64,000 nucleotides of DNA from Clostridium ragsdalei P11 (GTDB taxonomy: Bacteria; Bacillota; Clostridia; Clostridiales; Clostridiaceae). The stretch covers positions 62,001 through 126,000 of the forward strand of contig NZ_LROS01000044.1 in assembly GCF_001675165.1 (NCBI RefSeq). Direction: 5' to 3'. Shown here piece by piece: positions 17,253 through 26,312 of this stretch (positions are counted from its first letter, which is position 1; each line of letters begins with the position of its first letter). The position numbers and the translations under genes were made by a program. The notes beneath the pieces were generated by a model that saw nothing but the letters and a program-made list of their open reading frames with translations, had not been told where the DNA came from and did no database searches.

Positions 17253-19019
17253 ATGATCGTAGCAGCTTTACTTGGCAACCCAAACGTAGGTAAAACTTCT
17301 TTATTTAATCATCTAACTGGTTCAAATCAATATGTTGGAAACTGGGCTGGAGTAACCGTTGAAAAAAAGGAAGGTTACGTAGATAATTTTATAAAAATTG
17401 TAGATTTGCCCGGAATATATGCCATGGATACATATTCTAATGAAGAAAAAGTATCCAAAGAATTTTTACTTACAGGAAATCCAAGCGTAATAATAAATAT
17501 TGTAGATTCATCAAATCTAAATAGGAATCTATATCTTACAACTCAATTGAAACAATTTAATAAACCTATTATATTAGTTTTGAATATGATGGATGCAGCA
17601 GAATCTAAAGGATTAAAAATAGATTTTTCAGCACTTTCTAAAGAACTAGGAGTAACAGTGGTTCCAATTGTAGCAGCTAAAGGAAAAGGTATAGACAACC
17701 TTCTTGAAATTCTTAAAAGTGGTAACTTTTTAAAGGAAACAGATAATAGCAAATTTATCTTTGAAAATGAAAAAGCAGCCTATTCCTATATAAATAATAT
17801 TCTAAGCAAATGTGTTAAGGAAACAAAAAAAAATATTACTTCAACTACTGAAAAAATAGACAAAGTAGTTTTAAATAGATTTTTAGCTTATCCAATATTT
17901 TTAATATGTTTAATATTGATTTTCAAGTTTACTTTTAGCTGGGTAGGTCAACCTACTGCAGACATTTTTGACAATTTTTTAGAAAGCTTCTTAAAACCGG
18001 ATTTAAAAATACTCTTAGCAGGAACAAGTAGCTGGTTTAGTTCTCTTTTAGTAGATGGTATTCTATCTGGTGTAGGATCTGTAGTTGTATTTTTCCCCGT
18101 TATATTCTGTTTATTTTTAGGAGTATCTTTTCTGGAGGACAGTGGATACATGGCAAGAGGGGCTTTTATAATGGACAAACTTATGAGAAAAATGGGGTTG
18201 TCTGGAAAAGCTTTTATACCACTTATAGTAGGTTTTGGTTGTTCCGTGCCTGCAATTATGACTTCTAGAACACTTGAAAGTGAAAAAGATAGAAAATTAA
18301 CAGCATTACTTATACCTTTAATGTCATGTAATGCCAGGTTACCTATATATGCACTATTTGCTTCAGCTTTTTTCACTAAAAATAAAACTACCATAGTATT
18401 TTCTTTGTACATTCTTGGAATCTTTATAGCCTTTTTAATTGGCCTCCTTTTTAAAAATACCTTATTTAAAAAAGACGAAGAACCTTTTATAATAGAACTT
18501 CCTGAATACAATATCCCTGAATTAAAAAGTTTGTTATTCCACACTTGGGAAAAGGCTAAGGGATTCTTAAAAAAAGCAGGTACCATAATATTTTCCATGT
18601 CGGTTTTAATCTGGTTTTTATCTAACTTCAATTTATCTGGTATGGTATCCATGGATAAAAGTATTCTATCTTCTATCGGTAAATTAGTAAGTCCTATATT
18701 TTCACCAATGGGATTTGGCACCTGGCAAAGTTCAGTATCACTTATTACAGGTATCACCGCAAAAGAAATTGTATTAAGTACTATGAGTATTGTATATGGT
18801 GGAAATTTAGTTACCTCTCTTCAAAGTCAATTTTCCCCTATTTCCGCTTATGCATTCTTAGTTTTTGTATTGCTATATACCCCTTGTATATCTGCAATAG
18901 CAACCATGAAAAAAGAATATGGAAGCAAAATGGCAGTATTCTCCGTAACATATCAACTTCTACTGGCATGGATATCTTCTTTTACCGTATTTAATATAGC
19001 TTCTCTGATATTTAAGTAA
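17253..19019 (+). CDS. feoB: FeoB, ferrous iron transporter
   Basis: A 588-residue membrane Fe(II) transporter with an N-terminal GTPase domain. G1 is GNPNVGKTS (residues 8-16), G3 is VDLPGIYAM and G4 is LNMMD. The membrane part has two Gate domains with the conserved Cys-containing GFGCSVPAIMTSRT and the related TPCISAIATM. The length is shorter than E. coli FeoB (773) but normal for clostridial single-domain forms. The ATG at 17253 behind GGGAGGAG is the correct start; the upstream in-frame extension overlaps feoA. Confidence 0.95.
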   Translation: MIVAALLGNPNVGKTSLFNHLTGSNQYVGNWAGVTVEKKEGYVDNFIKIVDLPGIYAMDTYSNEEKVSKEFLLTGNPSVIINIVDSSNLNRNLYLTTQLKQFNKPIILVLNMMDAAESKGLKIDFSALSKELGVTVVPIVAAKGKGIDNLLEILKSGNFLKETDNSKFIFENEKAAYSYINNILSKCVKETKKNITSTTEKIDKVVLNRFLAYPIFLICLILIFKFTFSWVGQPTADIFDNFLESFLKPDLKILLAGTSSWFSSLLVDGILSGVGSVVVFFPVIFCLFLGVSFLEDSGYMARGAFIMDKLMRKMGLSGKAFIPLIVGFGCSVPAIMTSRTLESEKDRKLTALLIPLMSCNARLPIYALFASAFFTKNKTTIVFSLYILGIFIAFLIGLLFKNTLFKKDEEPFIIELPEYNIPELKSLLFHTWEKAKGFLKKAGTIIFSMSVLIWFLSNFNLSGMVSMDKSILSSIGKLVSPIFSPMGFGTWQSSVSLITGITAKEIVLSTMSIVYGGNLVTSLQSQFSPISAYAFLVFVLLYTPCISAIATMKKEYGSKMAVFSVTYQLLLAWISSFTVFNIASLIFK

Positions 19020-19033
19020 TGGAGGCGTTTTAA

Positions 19034-19195
19034 TTGTTAGAGATTATAGTAACAATAATTATTGCAGGAACAGCCCTGTATATACTTTATAGAAATATTA
19101 AAAATAAAGCCAAAGGTAAATGTGATTGTGGATGCTGTACTGGTTCAAAATGTCCCTATAATACAAAAGATTGTAATAATATAAAAAAGTTCTGA
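19034..19195 (+). CDS. FeoB-associated Cys-rich membrane peptide
   Basis: A 53-residue peptide starting at TTG behind GGAGG, 14 bp after feoB. One membrane segment (residues 3-20) is followed by KCDCGCCTGSKCP, with Cys at 30, 32, 34, 35, 40 and 47. This matches the FeoB-associated Cys-rich family found at the end of many clostridial feo operons. It may act as an FeoC-like partner or bind iron at the membrane; the biochemistry is unproven. Confidence 0.85.
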   Translation: MLEIIVTIIIAGTALYILYRNIKNKAKGKCDCGCCTGSKCPYNTKDCNNIKKF

Positions 19196-19216
19196 TATAA
19201 ATATCAGAACTTTTTT
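19180..19216. terminator. feo operon terminator (bidirectional)
   Basis: AAAAAAGTTCTGATA and TATCAGAACTTTTTT form a near-perfect hairpin. The A and T tracts on both sides allow it to end feo from the left and the CBS-domain gene from the right. Confidence 0.85.
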
Positions 19217-19581
19217 ATAACATAATCCACTATATCTTCGATAGATATAATTCCTTTAACCGTATTTTTATCATCAATTACAGGAATAGATACTATGTTC
19301 TTTTCCCTCAGTCTTTTTGCAACATCTAAAATATCTTCATCACTTTTAGCTGTAACTACATCCTTTGCCATAACCCAGTCAACAGGACATGTATCATAAT
19401 GTCCTTCTTCCATTAGGAACCTGTATATATCCGCTTTTACTATCATACCTGTTAGTTTACCGTTTTCATCAACTACGGGTGCTCCATTTATATTATGGTC
19501 ATACATTACATCTAGAGCCTTATGGAGACTATCTTCTCTCTTTAATTTCACAATATCAGAATGCATTATCTCTCCTACCAT
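19204..19581 (-). CDS. Tandem CBS-domain protein
   Basis: A 125-residue protein made of two CBS motifs (residues about 5-58 and 70-124; NGAPVVDENGKLTGMIVKAD and VSIPVIDDKNTVKGIISIED). Stand-alone CBS pairs bind adenine nucleotides and act as energy or ligand sensors. The partner is not evident. Start ATG at 19581 behind GGAGGG is preferred over an upstream start 21 codons earlier. Confidence 0.85.
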   Translation of the reverse strand: MVGEIMHSDIVKLKREDSLHKALDVMYDHNINGAPVVDENGKLTGMIVKADIYRFLMEEGHYDTCPVDWVMAKDVVTAKSDEDILDVAKRLREKNIVSIPVIDDKNTVKGIISIEDIVDYVIKKF

Positions 19582-19668
19582 ACTATTATCCCTCCTTATT
19601 TCAATTATACAATTATTTTTCAATATAAAGTACAAATATTTCAAAAATTTAATTTTATACTAAAAATA

Positions 19669-20466
19669 TTAGTAACTATTATTTATTATATTTACTAATT
19701 CATCACAATCACTTTCACCTTTTAGGAGATGGTCTATGACGTGAGAAGCAGCTCTTTTAGATACCTTTTCTAATTGAACATCTAGTTGTATATTATTCTT
19801 TTTCAAAAGTATTTTTAAATATTTTAACTGTTTCTCTGTAATACAATCTTCCCTTACAAGCAAATTATTATTTTTAATTTTGCAAGCAAATTCATGTATT
19901 TTGGGTAAATTTAAAACATCTTCATAATTATGCAGCATTATAGTTTCCTTTATATCTTCATTTTTACTTTCTAGAAATTCTTTATACAGATCTACACTAA
20001 TTCCACCATCTATTTTATCTTTTCGGTCTATTCCCACATGTTTTTCTACAGTCTTTAAATTGCACCTTTCCATTCCAAGTTGTTTATAGTATGGTCTTAT
20101 AAGCCTGTACAAATCTATGTGATGTTCAGGAGCTTTAAAACATATGTTGTTTTGATGAGCCCTCTCTTTTATAAAGGGCTCATCAAATGCTATTCCATTA
20201 TAGGAACACCAGCTGCTATATTTTTTTACATCTAATCCAAAATTATATATAACTTCTCTTTCATCTTCTAAAACATCTGAAAAATACTGTTTCATTTCAA
20301 AGTCATCCCTGCTTAAAAATCTCCCAAAAGATATAAGTATTATGTTGTCATGTTCTCTGTCAAATCCTGTTGTCTCTATATCAAAATATGCTACATCATC
20401 CATATTACAACTTAAAAATATGTCTTCTGAAATATTTATATGCTGTTTATACTCTTTGATTTCCAT
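19669..20466 (-). CDS. YprB-type ribonuclease H-like exonuclease domain protein
   Basis: A 265-residue DEDDy-type protein: AYFDIETTGFD (motif I), YNGIAFDEPFIKERA (motif II) and HNYEDVLNLP (motif III). The family is tied to DNA/RNA processing but its substrate is unknown. It lies downstream of argS with 71 bp between. Between the nearest GGAGA and the ATG is a short palindrome AGTTACTAAGTAACT (20472-20486), so the ribosome site is weak or structured. Confidence 0.8.
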   Translation of the reverse strand: MEIKEYKQHINISEDIFLSCNMDDVAYFDIETTGFDREHDNIILISFGRFLSRDDFEMKQYFSDVLEDEREVIYNFGLDVKKYSSWCSYNGIAFDEPFIKERAHQNNICFKAPEHHIDLYRLIRPYYKQLGMERCNLKTVEKHVGIDRKDKIDGGISVDLYKEFLESKNEDIKETIMLHNYEDVLNLPKIHEFACKIKNNNLLVREDCITEKQLKYLKILLKKNNIQLDVQLEKVSKRAASHVIDHLLKGESDCDELVNIINNSY

Positions 20467-20537
20467 AACCTAGTTACTAAGTAACTTCTCCATCTCCATT
20501 CTACCGTAGAATTGAATTCAAAATACAAATAATATTT

Positions 20538-22232
20538 TTACATCTTTTCTACTACATCTATTCCAAGTAAATTTAATCCATTTTTTATTACCTGACAGGA
20601 AGCCTTTACAAGCTGAATTCTAGCTGCCTTTACACCTTCATCTTCAGCATTTATAATGCTGTGTGCATTGTAAAACTTATTAAAGGCTTTAGCTGCATCT
20701 ATTACATATCTAGTTACTATAAATGGTTCTAACTTATTTATAGCATTCAATACTGCCTTATTAAAACCATGAAGTATTTTCACAAGTTCAAATTCTTCTT
20801 TACTACCTAATTTGCTGTAATCTACATTTTCACTTATATCGGCAGGAGCTTTTCTTAATATACTCTTTCCTCTAGCATAGCTATATTGTACATAAGGACC
20901 AGTTTCTCCCTCAAAGCTTAGCATTTCATTCCAGTCAAATACTATATCTCTTTCTCTGTTGTTTTTTAAATAAGTAAATATAACAGCACCTATTCCTATT
21001 TTCTTTGCAACTTCTTCCTTATTTTCAAGCTCAGGATTTTTTTCATTTATTATTTCAAGAGTTCTCTTTATAGATCTATTTAATAAATCTTCTAAAAATA
21101 TTACATCTCCCTTTCTTGTAGAAAGTTTTTTATCTGCAAACCTTACAAGACCAAAACCTACATGTGTACATGAATCTGCCCAATCATTTCCCATTAATTT
21201 AAGTGTAGTAAATACCTGTTTAAAGTGAAGTGATTGGTCAAGGCCTACTACATATATGCATTTATCAAAATCATAGGTTTTCTTTCTATATATAGCTGCA
21301 GCCAAATCACGTGTTGCATATATAGTAGCTCCATCAGATTTTTTTACAATACAAGGAGGTATGTTATAATCATCCAGCATTACAACTCTTGCTCCATTAC
21401 TCTCTACTAAAAGCCCTTTTTTGTCTATTTCCTCTACAACGGCATCCATTTTATCTGAATAAAAACTTTCTCCTGTATAGAAATCAAAATTCACATTTAA
21501 AAGATCGTATATCTTCTTAAATTCTCTAAGGCTTAAATCCTTAAACTTTTTCCAGAGAGTAACTTCTTCCTCACATCCATCTTCCAATTTTTTAAAATAC
21601 ATTCTACCTTCTTCATTGAGTGAAGGATCTTTTTCAGCTTCTTCATGAAATTTAACATATATCCTTAAAAGCTCTTTTATTGGATCTTTATGTAGGGAAT
21701 CTTCATCACACCATCTTTTATAAGCAGATATGAGTTTTCCAAACTGAGTTCCCCAATCTCCCAAATGATTTATTCTGGTACAGTTATACCCTTGAGAACT
21801 TATCATTTTATACAACGCATTTCCAACAGATGTACTAAAAAGATGTCCTACGTGAAATGGCTTTGCAATGTTAGGTGACGAAAACTCTACAACTATATTT
21901 TTTCCTTTACCTAGCTCAGATTTTCCGTAATTTTCTCCTTCTTTTAATACCTTCTCCAAGGTATCTTTTGTAAAAGCTGCTTTATCTACAAAAAAGTTTA
22001 AATAAGGTCCTAGATTTTCAACTTTTTCAAAATATTCTTTGCCTAATTTACTTTTTAATTCTTCTGCAATCATATTTGGAGATTTTCTTAATGTTTTTGC
22101 CAATTGAAAACATGGAAAGGCATAATCTCCCATCTCAGGCTTTGGAGGTATCTCTATTAAACCTTTTATAAAATCCAATTCTAAATCTACATTTTCTTTA
22201 ATTCTTTCTGCTATTATTTCTTTATAATCCAT
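20538..22232 (-). CDS. argS: Arginyl-tRNA synthetase
   Basis: A 564-residue class I synthetase that charges tRNA-Arg. The HIGH box appears as FHVGHLFS, the KMSKS-equivalent as KLSTRKGD, and the DALR anticodon domain closes the protein ([13 protein letters not shown] region). An in-frame TAA lies just upstream of the ATG at 22232, so this start is firm. It has no ribosome site at normal distance: AGGAGAGGAG is about 40 bases upstream, separated by a perfect 10-bp hairpin. Confidence 0.95.
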   Translation of the reverse strand: MDYKEIIAERIKENVDLELDFIKGLIEIPPKPEMGDYAFPCFQLAKTLRKSPNMIAEELKSKLGKEYFEKVENLGPYLNFFVDKAAFTKDTLEKVLKEGENYGKSELGKGKNIVVEFSSPNIAKPFHVGHLFSTSVGNALYKMISSQGYNCTRINHLGDWGTQFGKLISAYKRWCDEDSLHKDPIKELLRIYVKFHEEAEKDPSLNEEGRMYFKKLEDGCEEEVTLWKKFKDLSLREFKKIYDLLNVNFDFYTGESFYSDKMDAVVEEIDKKGLLVESNGARVVMLDDYNIPPCIVKKSDGATIYATRDLAAAIYRKKTYDFDKCIYVVGLDQSLHFKQVFTTLKLMGNDWADSCTHVGFGLVRFADKKLSTRKGDVIFLEDLLNRSIKRTLEIINEKNPELENKEEVAKKIGIGAVIFTYLKNNRERDIVFDWNEMLSFEGETGPYVQYSYARGKSILRKAPADISENVDYSKLGSKEEFELVKILHGFNKAVLNAINKLEPFIVTRYVIDAAKAFNKFYNAHSIINAEDEGVKAARIQLVKASCQVIKNGLNLLGIDVVEKM

Positions 22233-22240
22233 AACTTTAT

Positions 22241-22266
22241 GTTAAATAACTTTATGGTTATTTAAC
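22241..22266 (-). promoter_or_regulatory. Hairpin between Shine-Dalgarno and start codon of argS
   Basis: GTTAAATAAC...GTTATTTAAC with a 6-base loop (CATAAA on the mRNA). An 11-base direct repeat, CATAAAGTTAT, spans its 3' arm and the argS start. The only strong purine-rich site (AGGAGAGGAG) is on the far side of the hairpin. Confidence 0.6.
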
Positions 22267-22297
22267 AATATTCAACTCCTCTCCTGTTTACATTCTA

Positions 22298-23284
22298 TTA
22301 CTTTTCATATCCAGTTACATGATTCTTATGCCAATTCCAGGCAGTTCCAATAATGTTCTCCAAAGAATTATACTTTGGCTTCCATCCAAGTTCATCCTGG
22401 GCTTTCTTAGAAGAAGCCACAAGTACTGCTGGATCTCCTTGCCTCCTAGGTGCAATTTCAGCCTCTATTTTTTCTCCAGTTACTTTTCTTGAAACTTCAA
22501 TTACTTCTTTTACAGAAAATCCTTTTCCATTACCTAAATTATAAATCTTACTTTCATTATCTTTCATAATTTTATCCAGTGATAAAAGATGAGCATTAGC
22601 TAAATCAGTTACATGAACGTAATCTCTAACACAGGTACCGTCTTCTGTATTGTAATCATCCCCAAATATGAATATTTTATCTCTCTTTTTTAAAGCTACT
22701 TGAAGTATTATTGGAATTAAATGAGTTTCAGGTCTGTGATCTTCTCCTATAACCCCATTTATATGTGCTCCAGCTGCATTAAAATATCTCAGCGCAGCAT
22801 ACTTTATACCATATGCCCTATCACTCCACTTCAAAACTTTCTCCACTGTAAGCTTTGATTCTCCATAGGGATTGGTAGGATATGTAACTGCATTTTCTAA
22901 AATTGGTATACTTTTTGGTTCCCCATAAGTAGCTGCGGTTGATGAAAATACAATATACTTTACATTATGCTTTCTCATTGCTTTAAGCAAATTTAAAGTT
23001 CCACCTACATTATTATCAAAGTATTTAAGAGGTTCATCTACACTTTCCCCTACAAGAGAATAAGCAGCAAAATCTATTACAGCTTCAATTTCATTTTCTC
23101 CAAATACTCTGTCAAGTATATTATCATCTCTTAAATCTCCCTCATATACCTTTCCACCTAAAATTGCAGATCTATGTCCTTTTTCAAAATTATCTAATAC
23201 GATAACTTCTTTTTTATTTTCCAATAACTCCGCAATCATATGACTGCCTATGTATCCGGCTCCACCGCAAACTAAAATTGCCAT
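22298..23284 (-). CDS. galE: UDP-glucose 4-epimerase
   Basis: A 328-residue SDR-type epimerase interconverting UDP-glucose and UDP-galactose for cell-surface sugars. It has the NAD motif GGAGYIGSH at the N-terminus, the catalytic YxxxK in NPYGESK, and the substrate-loop region YFNAAGAHINGVIGEDH. GGAGG precedes the ATG. It stands alone, without other galactose genes. Confidence 0.94.
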   Translation of the reverse strand: MAILVCGGAGYIGSHMIAELLENKKEVIVLDNFEKGHRSAILGGKVYEGDLRDDNILDRVFGENEIEAVIDFAAYSLVGESVDEPLKYFDNNVGGTLNLLKAMRKHNVKYIVFSSTAATYGEPKSIPILENAVTYPTNPYGESKLTVEKVLKWSDRAYGIKYAALRYFNAAGAHINGVIGEDHRPETHLIPIILQVALKKRDKIFIFGDDYNTEDGTCVRDYVHVTDLANAHLLSLDKIMKDNESKIYNLGNGKGFSVKEVIEVSRKVTGEKIEAEIAPRRQGDPAVLVASSKKAQDELGWKPKYNSLENIIGTAWNWHKNHVTGYEK

Positions 23285-23398
23285 TATAAAACCTCCAATA
23301 TAAATTATAACTTTATAGTCATTTAAATACTATATTTTATATTTTATATCTATTTCATCCTATTTGTCTACTATAGTTGTAATTATGCTCTATATAAT

Positions 23399-23445
23399 GT
23401 TATAAAGAGCATAGCCTAATTAAAAAACGGTATGCTCTTTATAAT
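23399..23445. terminator. Hairpin between galE and the chimeric remnant
   Basis: TTATAAAGAGCATAG...GTATGCTCTTTATAA stem with an A-rich loop of about 15 bases. It is a probable terminator for minus-strand transcripts from the PH-domain genes. Confidence 0.5.
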
Positions 23446-23466
23446 TTAATTCATTCTAATTACCAT

Positions 23467-23589
23467 TCAAGGCAAAATATCTTTTTTAATTTTACCATAC
23501 TCAACTACTACATGTCCATTAACTATTACATAATAAACTCCATTGAGTTTTTCAAAGCCTGCAATCATTCTAAGTGTAGCTGTCTTTCC
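23467..23589 (-). pseudogene. Chimeric gene remnant: ABC ATPase Walker A fused to an amidohydrolase-like tail
   Basis: A 40-codon open stretch with no start codon. It begins GKTATLRMIAGFE, which matches the Walker A region of ABC transporter ATPases (usual GKTTTLRMIAGFE), and continues LNGVYYVIVNGHVVVEYGK, which matches the C-terminal strand of amidohydrolase-type enzymes. It starts one base after the stop of the upstream PH-domain gene. This looks like the junction of a large deletion that fused pieces of two lost genes. Confidence 0.65.
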
Positions 23590-25005
23590 TTATCTAAAAA
23601 ATTTCTCAACAGCATTATCTTTTAAATTTTTAACCTTTAATTCTTTACCATAATTAGAACTATATAAAATAAACTTGTAATTGCAAACTCTCTTATTGTG
23701 CTGAAAATAATTATATGATGAAGTAATAGATTGTATAGTCGACATCTTTAAAACAGATTGAGTTTTATTAAAACTATTATGACATATGCAAACTAAACTT
23801 CTATTTATCCCCAATGCCGTATTTTTAAATTCCATATGTCCTATAATAAATAATATTATAAACATGGCTATGCTAAATAAAATAAAGCTTGGTTTTATAA
23901 ATGCAATCATGCAAGTTACAATTACCCAAAATGCAATTTTCTTATAAAAAAAGCCAAAATATACATTACTAAGAGGTTTATTAAAATTATCTTCATATAA
24001 AAATTCATCAAGTAAATCTTTTAATATTTTATCTTTCAATTGGCTATTACATATGGGATATAGTATAGCTTTTTCTCCTTTTTCATCTCCGTATCCAATA
24101 CTTTCTATTTCTATAGTAAAATAGCCAAAAACCTGCATTAAAATAGTCTGTTTAAGATGTATCCCTTTAATCTTTTCTCTATCGAAACTATAATTTTTCT
24201 TATTTAAGGCTCCATAATTTATGCAAATTTTATTATTATCAGCCCACATTCTAAAATTATAATATTTTATAAAATTATATATAATAGACAAACATAAACT
24301 TACAAATAATATAATACAAACTATAATTGCGATTGTATAAATTTTTTCATAAAAAGTTGTATAATTAAACCCTCTAAAATATTTAGATATATCAATATTA
24401 AGTTTAAGTAATCTTTTAACACGTTCCTCAAAAAATTGCTGTATAGCAAGCAATATAGCTAGTCCCTTAAACAGTGAATTAGAAATAATAGAATATATAA
24501 ATAATTCTTTTGAACCTAAACTATAAGATTCCTGTTCATATTTATTTTTAAGTGTATTCGTATTTTCTTTAAGCAGTATATTTCTAAGCTCCTCAGCCCT
24601 ACCTCTATTTAAAGTGAATTTCAATTCATTTCCATGATCCTTTGCATCTCCTGTATCAATTTTTATAGTTGCTGCATTAAAAATTTGTTCAAAAAAATTT
24701 GTTGAAATGTCAACTGTATTGATTTTTTCTAAAGGAACTTCTATTTTTTTTACGCTAAAGACCCCTTCTTTGTGATAAATATACTTTTCTCTTATTATAA
24801 AAATGTTTTTTCTCCATTCTATAATCTCATATGCTAGAAGTAGTATTAATAAAATTACTGCAATTAAAATTCCCAATCTAAATCCAATCCACTTAATCAA
24901 GAATCCTGATGCAAAAATAATTCCTATCATTTCTTTTAATATTGTGCCTAAACTATAAAATAATTTAAAGAAATGATTTCTCTCTACCCTATCCAATTTT
25001 ATCAC
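23590..25005 (-). CDS. YdbT-like membrane protein with bacterial PH domains
   Basis: A 471-residue protein with paired membrane helices near the N-terminus (about residues 20-62), in the middle (about 170-250) and near 350-385, separated by bPH_2 domains (for example VKKIEVPLEKINTVDISTNFFEQ). Such proteins occur in pairs with a short YdbS-type partner. In Bacillus the pair is linked to membrane stress or bacteriocin resistance. It overlaps the ydbS-like gene by 17 bp, so the two are co-translated. Confidence 0.82.
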   Translation of the reverse strand: MIKLDRVERNHFFKLFYSLGTILKEMIGIIFASGFLIKWIGFRLGILIAVILLILLLAYEIIEWRKNIFIIREKYIYHKEGVFSVKKIEVPLEKINTVDISTNFFEQIFNAATIKIDTGDAKDHGNELKFTLNRGRAEELRNILLKENTNTLKNKYEQESYSLGSKELFIYSIISNSLFKGLAILLAIQQFFEERVKRLLKLNIDISKYFRGFNYTTFYEKIYTIAIIVCIILFVSLCLSIIYNFIKYYNFRMWADNNKICINYGALNKKNYSFDREKIKGIHLKQTILMQVFGYFTIEIESIGYGDEKGEKAILYPICNSQLKDKILKDLLDEFLYEDNFNKPLSNVYFGFFYKKIAFWVIVTCMIAFIKPSFILFSIAMFIILFIIGHMEFKNTALGINRSLVCICHNSFNKTQSVLKMSTIQSITSSYNYFQHNKRVCNYKFILYSSNYGKELKVKNLKDNAVEKFFR

Positions 25006-25474
25006 CCAATTCTATAACATTTTTAAGGTTATTTGCGACTTTTTCAGCATCTTCCACAGCTATAGCAGGGATTTTATGTGTACCCCCTGCAGTTATTATA
25101 TTTACAGAAGCTATTTTGCACATTCTTTCAATTGGTCCCTGTTCTATTTTTAAATTCTGGATTCTAGAAACTGGAATTATTGTTCTTTTTCTTATGATTA
25201 TGCCTTCTATAAGTTCAATTTTATCTTCAAATATTCCGTATTTCCACTGTTTATACTCTAAAAAGGGCCATATAAAACTATCCAAAATTGAAACAAATAT
25301 TATTATTGCAGTTAAAAGATTTAAACCACATTTTAGTACTTTCATATCTTCAATTCTTGGCATTAAGAATAAATTCACACATAGCACATATAAAGCTATA
25401 AATATAACACTAATTACTGTTCTTCCAATAATCCATGATTTTATAGCACTTTTATCGATCTTATCATAATTCAT
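24989..25474 (-). CDS. YdbS-like membrane protein with one bacterial PH domain
   Basis: A 161-residue protein with two N-terminal membrane segments (about residues 14-35 and 48-70), then a bPH_2 domain including IPVSRIQNLKIEQGPIERMC and ITAGGTHKIPAI. It is the first gene of the pair and overlaps the ydbT-like gene. The function is known only in outline for the family. Confidence 0.82.
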   Translation of the reverse strand: MNYDKIDKSAIKSWIIGRTVISVIFIALYVLCVNLFLMPRIEDMKVLKCGLNLLTAIIIFVSILDSFIWPFLEYKQWKYGIFEDKIELIEGIIIRKRTIIPVSRIQNLKIEQGPIERMCKIASVNIITAGGTHKIPAIAVEDAEKVANNLKNVIELGDKIG

Positions 25475-25671
25475 AGTTAATCTCCTTCACATATCTAGTG
25501 TACTTGCTTGTACACTAATTAGTTTTGCCTATATTATATATTACATAATTATATTTTACTATTTTAAAATTTAATAAATCTTTTATAATTATTATATATT
25601 GACGTTTATATTTGTATATCATAATATATAAATGTAAAGATTTAAATATAGAAATATAGCGAGGTAGAACT

Positions 25672-25950
25672 ATGGACAATAATTATAAAGAGTATGCCGA
25701 TACTGCTGAACTTCTTAAGGTACTGGCACATCCTATTAGACTATGTATAGTCAGAGGGCTATTAGATAAGGGCTGCTGTAATGTTACACACATGCAAAAT
25801 TGCCTTAAAATTCCTCAGTCAACTTTATCACAACACTTACAAAAATTAAGGACAGCAAAAATTATAGAAGGAACTAGAAATGGACTTGAAGTTAATTACA
25901 GTGTTTGTAATAAAACAGCTATTGATTTAATTCATGTCTTATTTAAGTAA
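25672..25950 (+). CDS. ArsR-family winged-helix regulator
   Basis: A 92-residue repressor-type protein. The recognition helix region is IPQSTLSQHLQKLRTAKIIEG. Cys residues at 25, 35, 36, 44 and near 83 could bind metal or react with oxidants or sulfide, but the classic CxC arsenic site is not obvious. No target gene is adjacent, so it may act elsewhere or on itself. The ATG is preceded by GAGGTAG. An imperfect AT-rich palindrome upstream (about 25607-25634) may be an operator, with TTGACG as -35. Confidence 0.85.
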   Translation: MDNNYKEYADTAELLKVLAHPIRLCIVRGLLDKGCCNVTHMQNCLKIPQSTLSQHLQKLRTAKIIEGTRNGLEVNYSVCNKTAIDLIHVLFK

Positions 25951-25976
25951 TGTCAATGATTTATAGAGTTTCGAAC

Positions 25977-26107
25977 AAAAAAATCAACTTATACTCCAAA
26001 TATTTTTTACAACATTCAGTTCAATTAAATATTTTGATAAGGCTAAGAAAAAAATTTTAAAAAAGCTTCATTATTGTAAAAATGTTCCTACGTATAAGTT
26101 GATTTTT
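25977..26107. repeat. Imperfect inverted-repeat element downstream of the arsR gene
   Basis: AAAAAAATCAACTTATAC at the left and GTATAAGTTGATTTTT at the right, with further inner complementarity (TTTTTTACAACATT against TTGTAAAAATGTT). It has no coding content. It may be a miniature inverted-repeat element and could also stop transcription. Confidence 0.55.
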
Positions 26108-26224
26108 AAGTTAGTAAACTCCTTAGGACTAATAATCTTTCATACAAAGGGTCTCAAGCAATGCCCATTGTAATTTAAAAAATCTTAAATTTAAATCTTA
26201 TTGAAGTAAAGCTGCAATAGCACT

Positions 26225-26302
26225 ATATTTTAGATCTTCTGTAGTGTTAACGGAAGGGAATCATCCATAACTACTAATTTTTAATTCTCAATTTTTAATT
26301 TC
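26225..26302 (-). repeat. Half copy of the inverted-repeat element family
   Basis: On the minus strand: quasi-repeated arm words (AATTAAAAATT, GAGAATTAAAAATT), then GGATGATTCCCTTCCGTTAAC and ACTACAGAAGATC. This parallels the core GGATGATTTTCTTCC...GTCAGAAAAT of the copies at 45.0 and 60.6 kb. The opposite arm is missing. The rest of the 25951-26312 gap holds nothing else I can support. Confidence 0.45.
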
Positions 26303-26312
26303 ACTTTAATAC

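Noticed and set aside
17948-18757. Long antisense frame within feoB
   Set aside because: It is an antisense shadow of a well-supported transporter gene, without its own ribosome site or motif.
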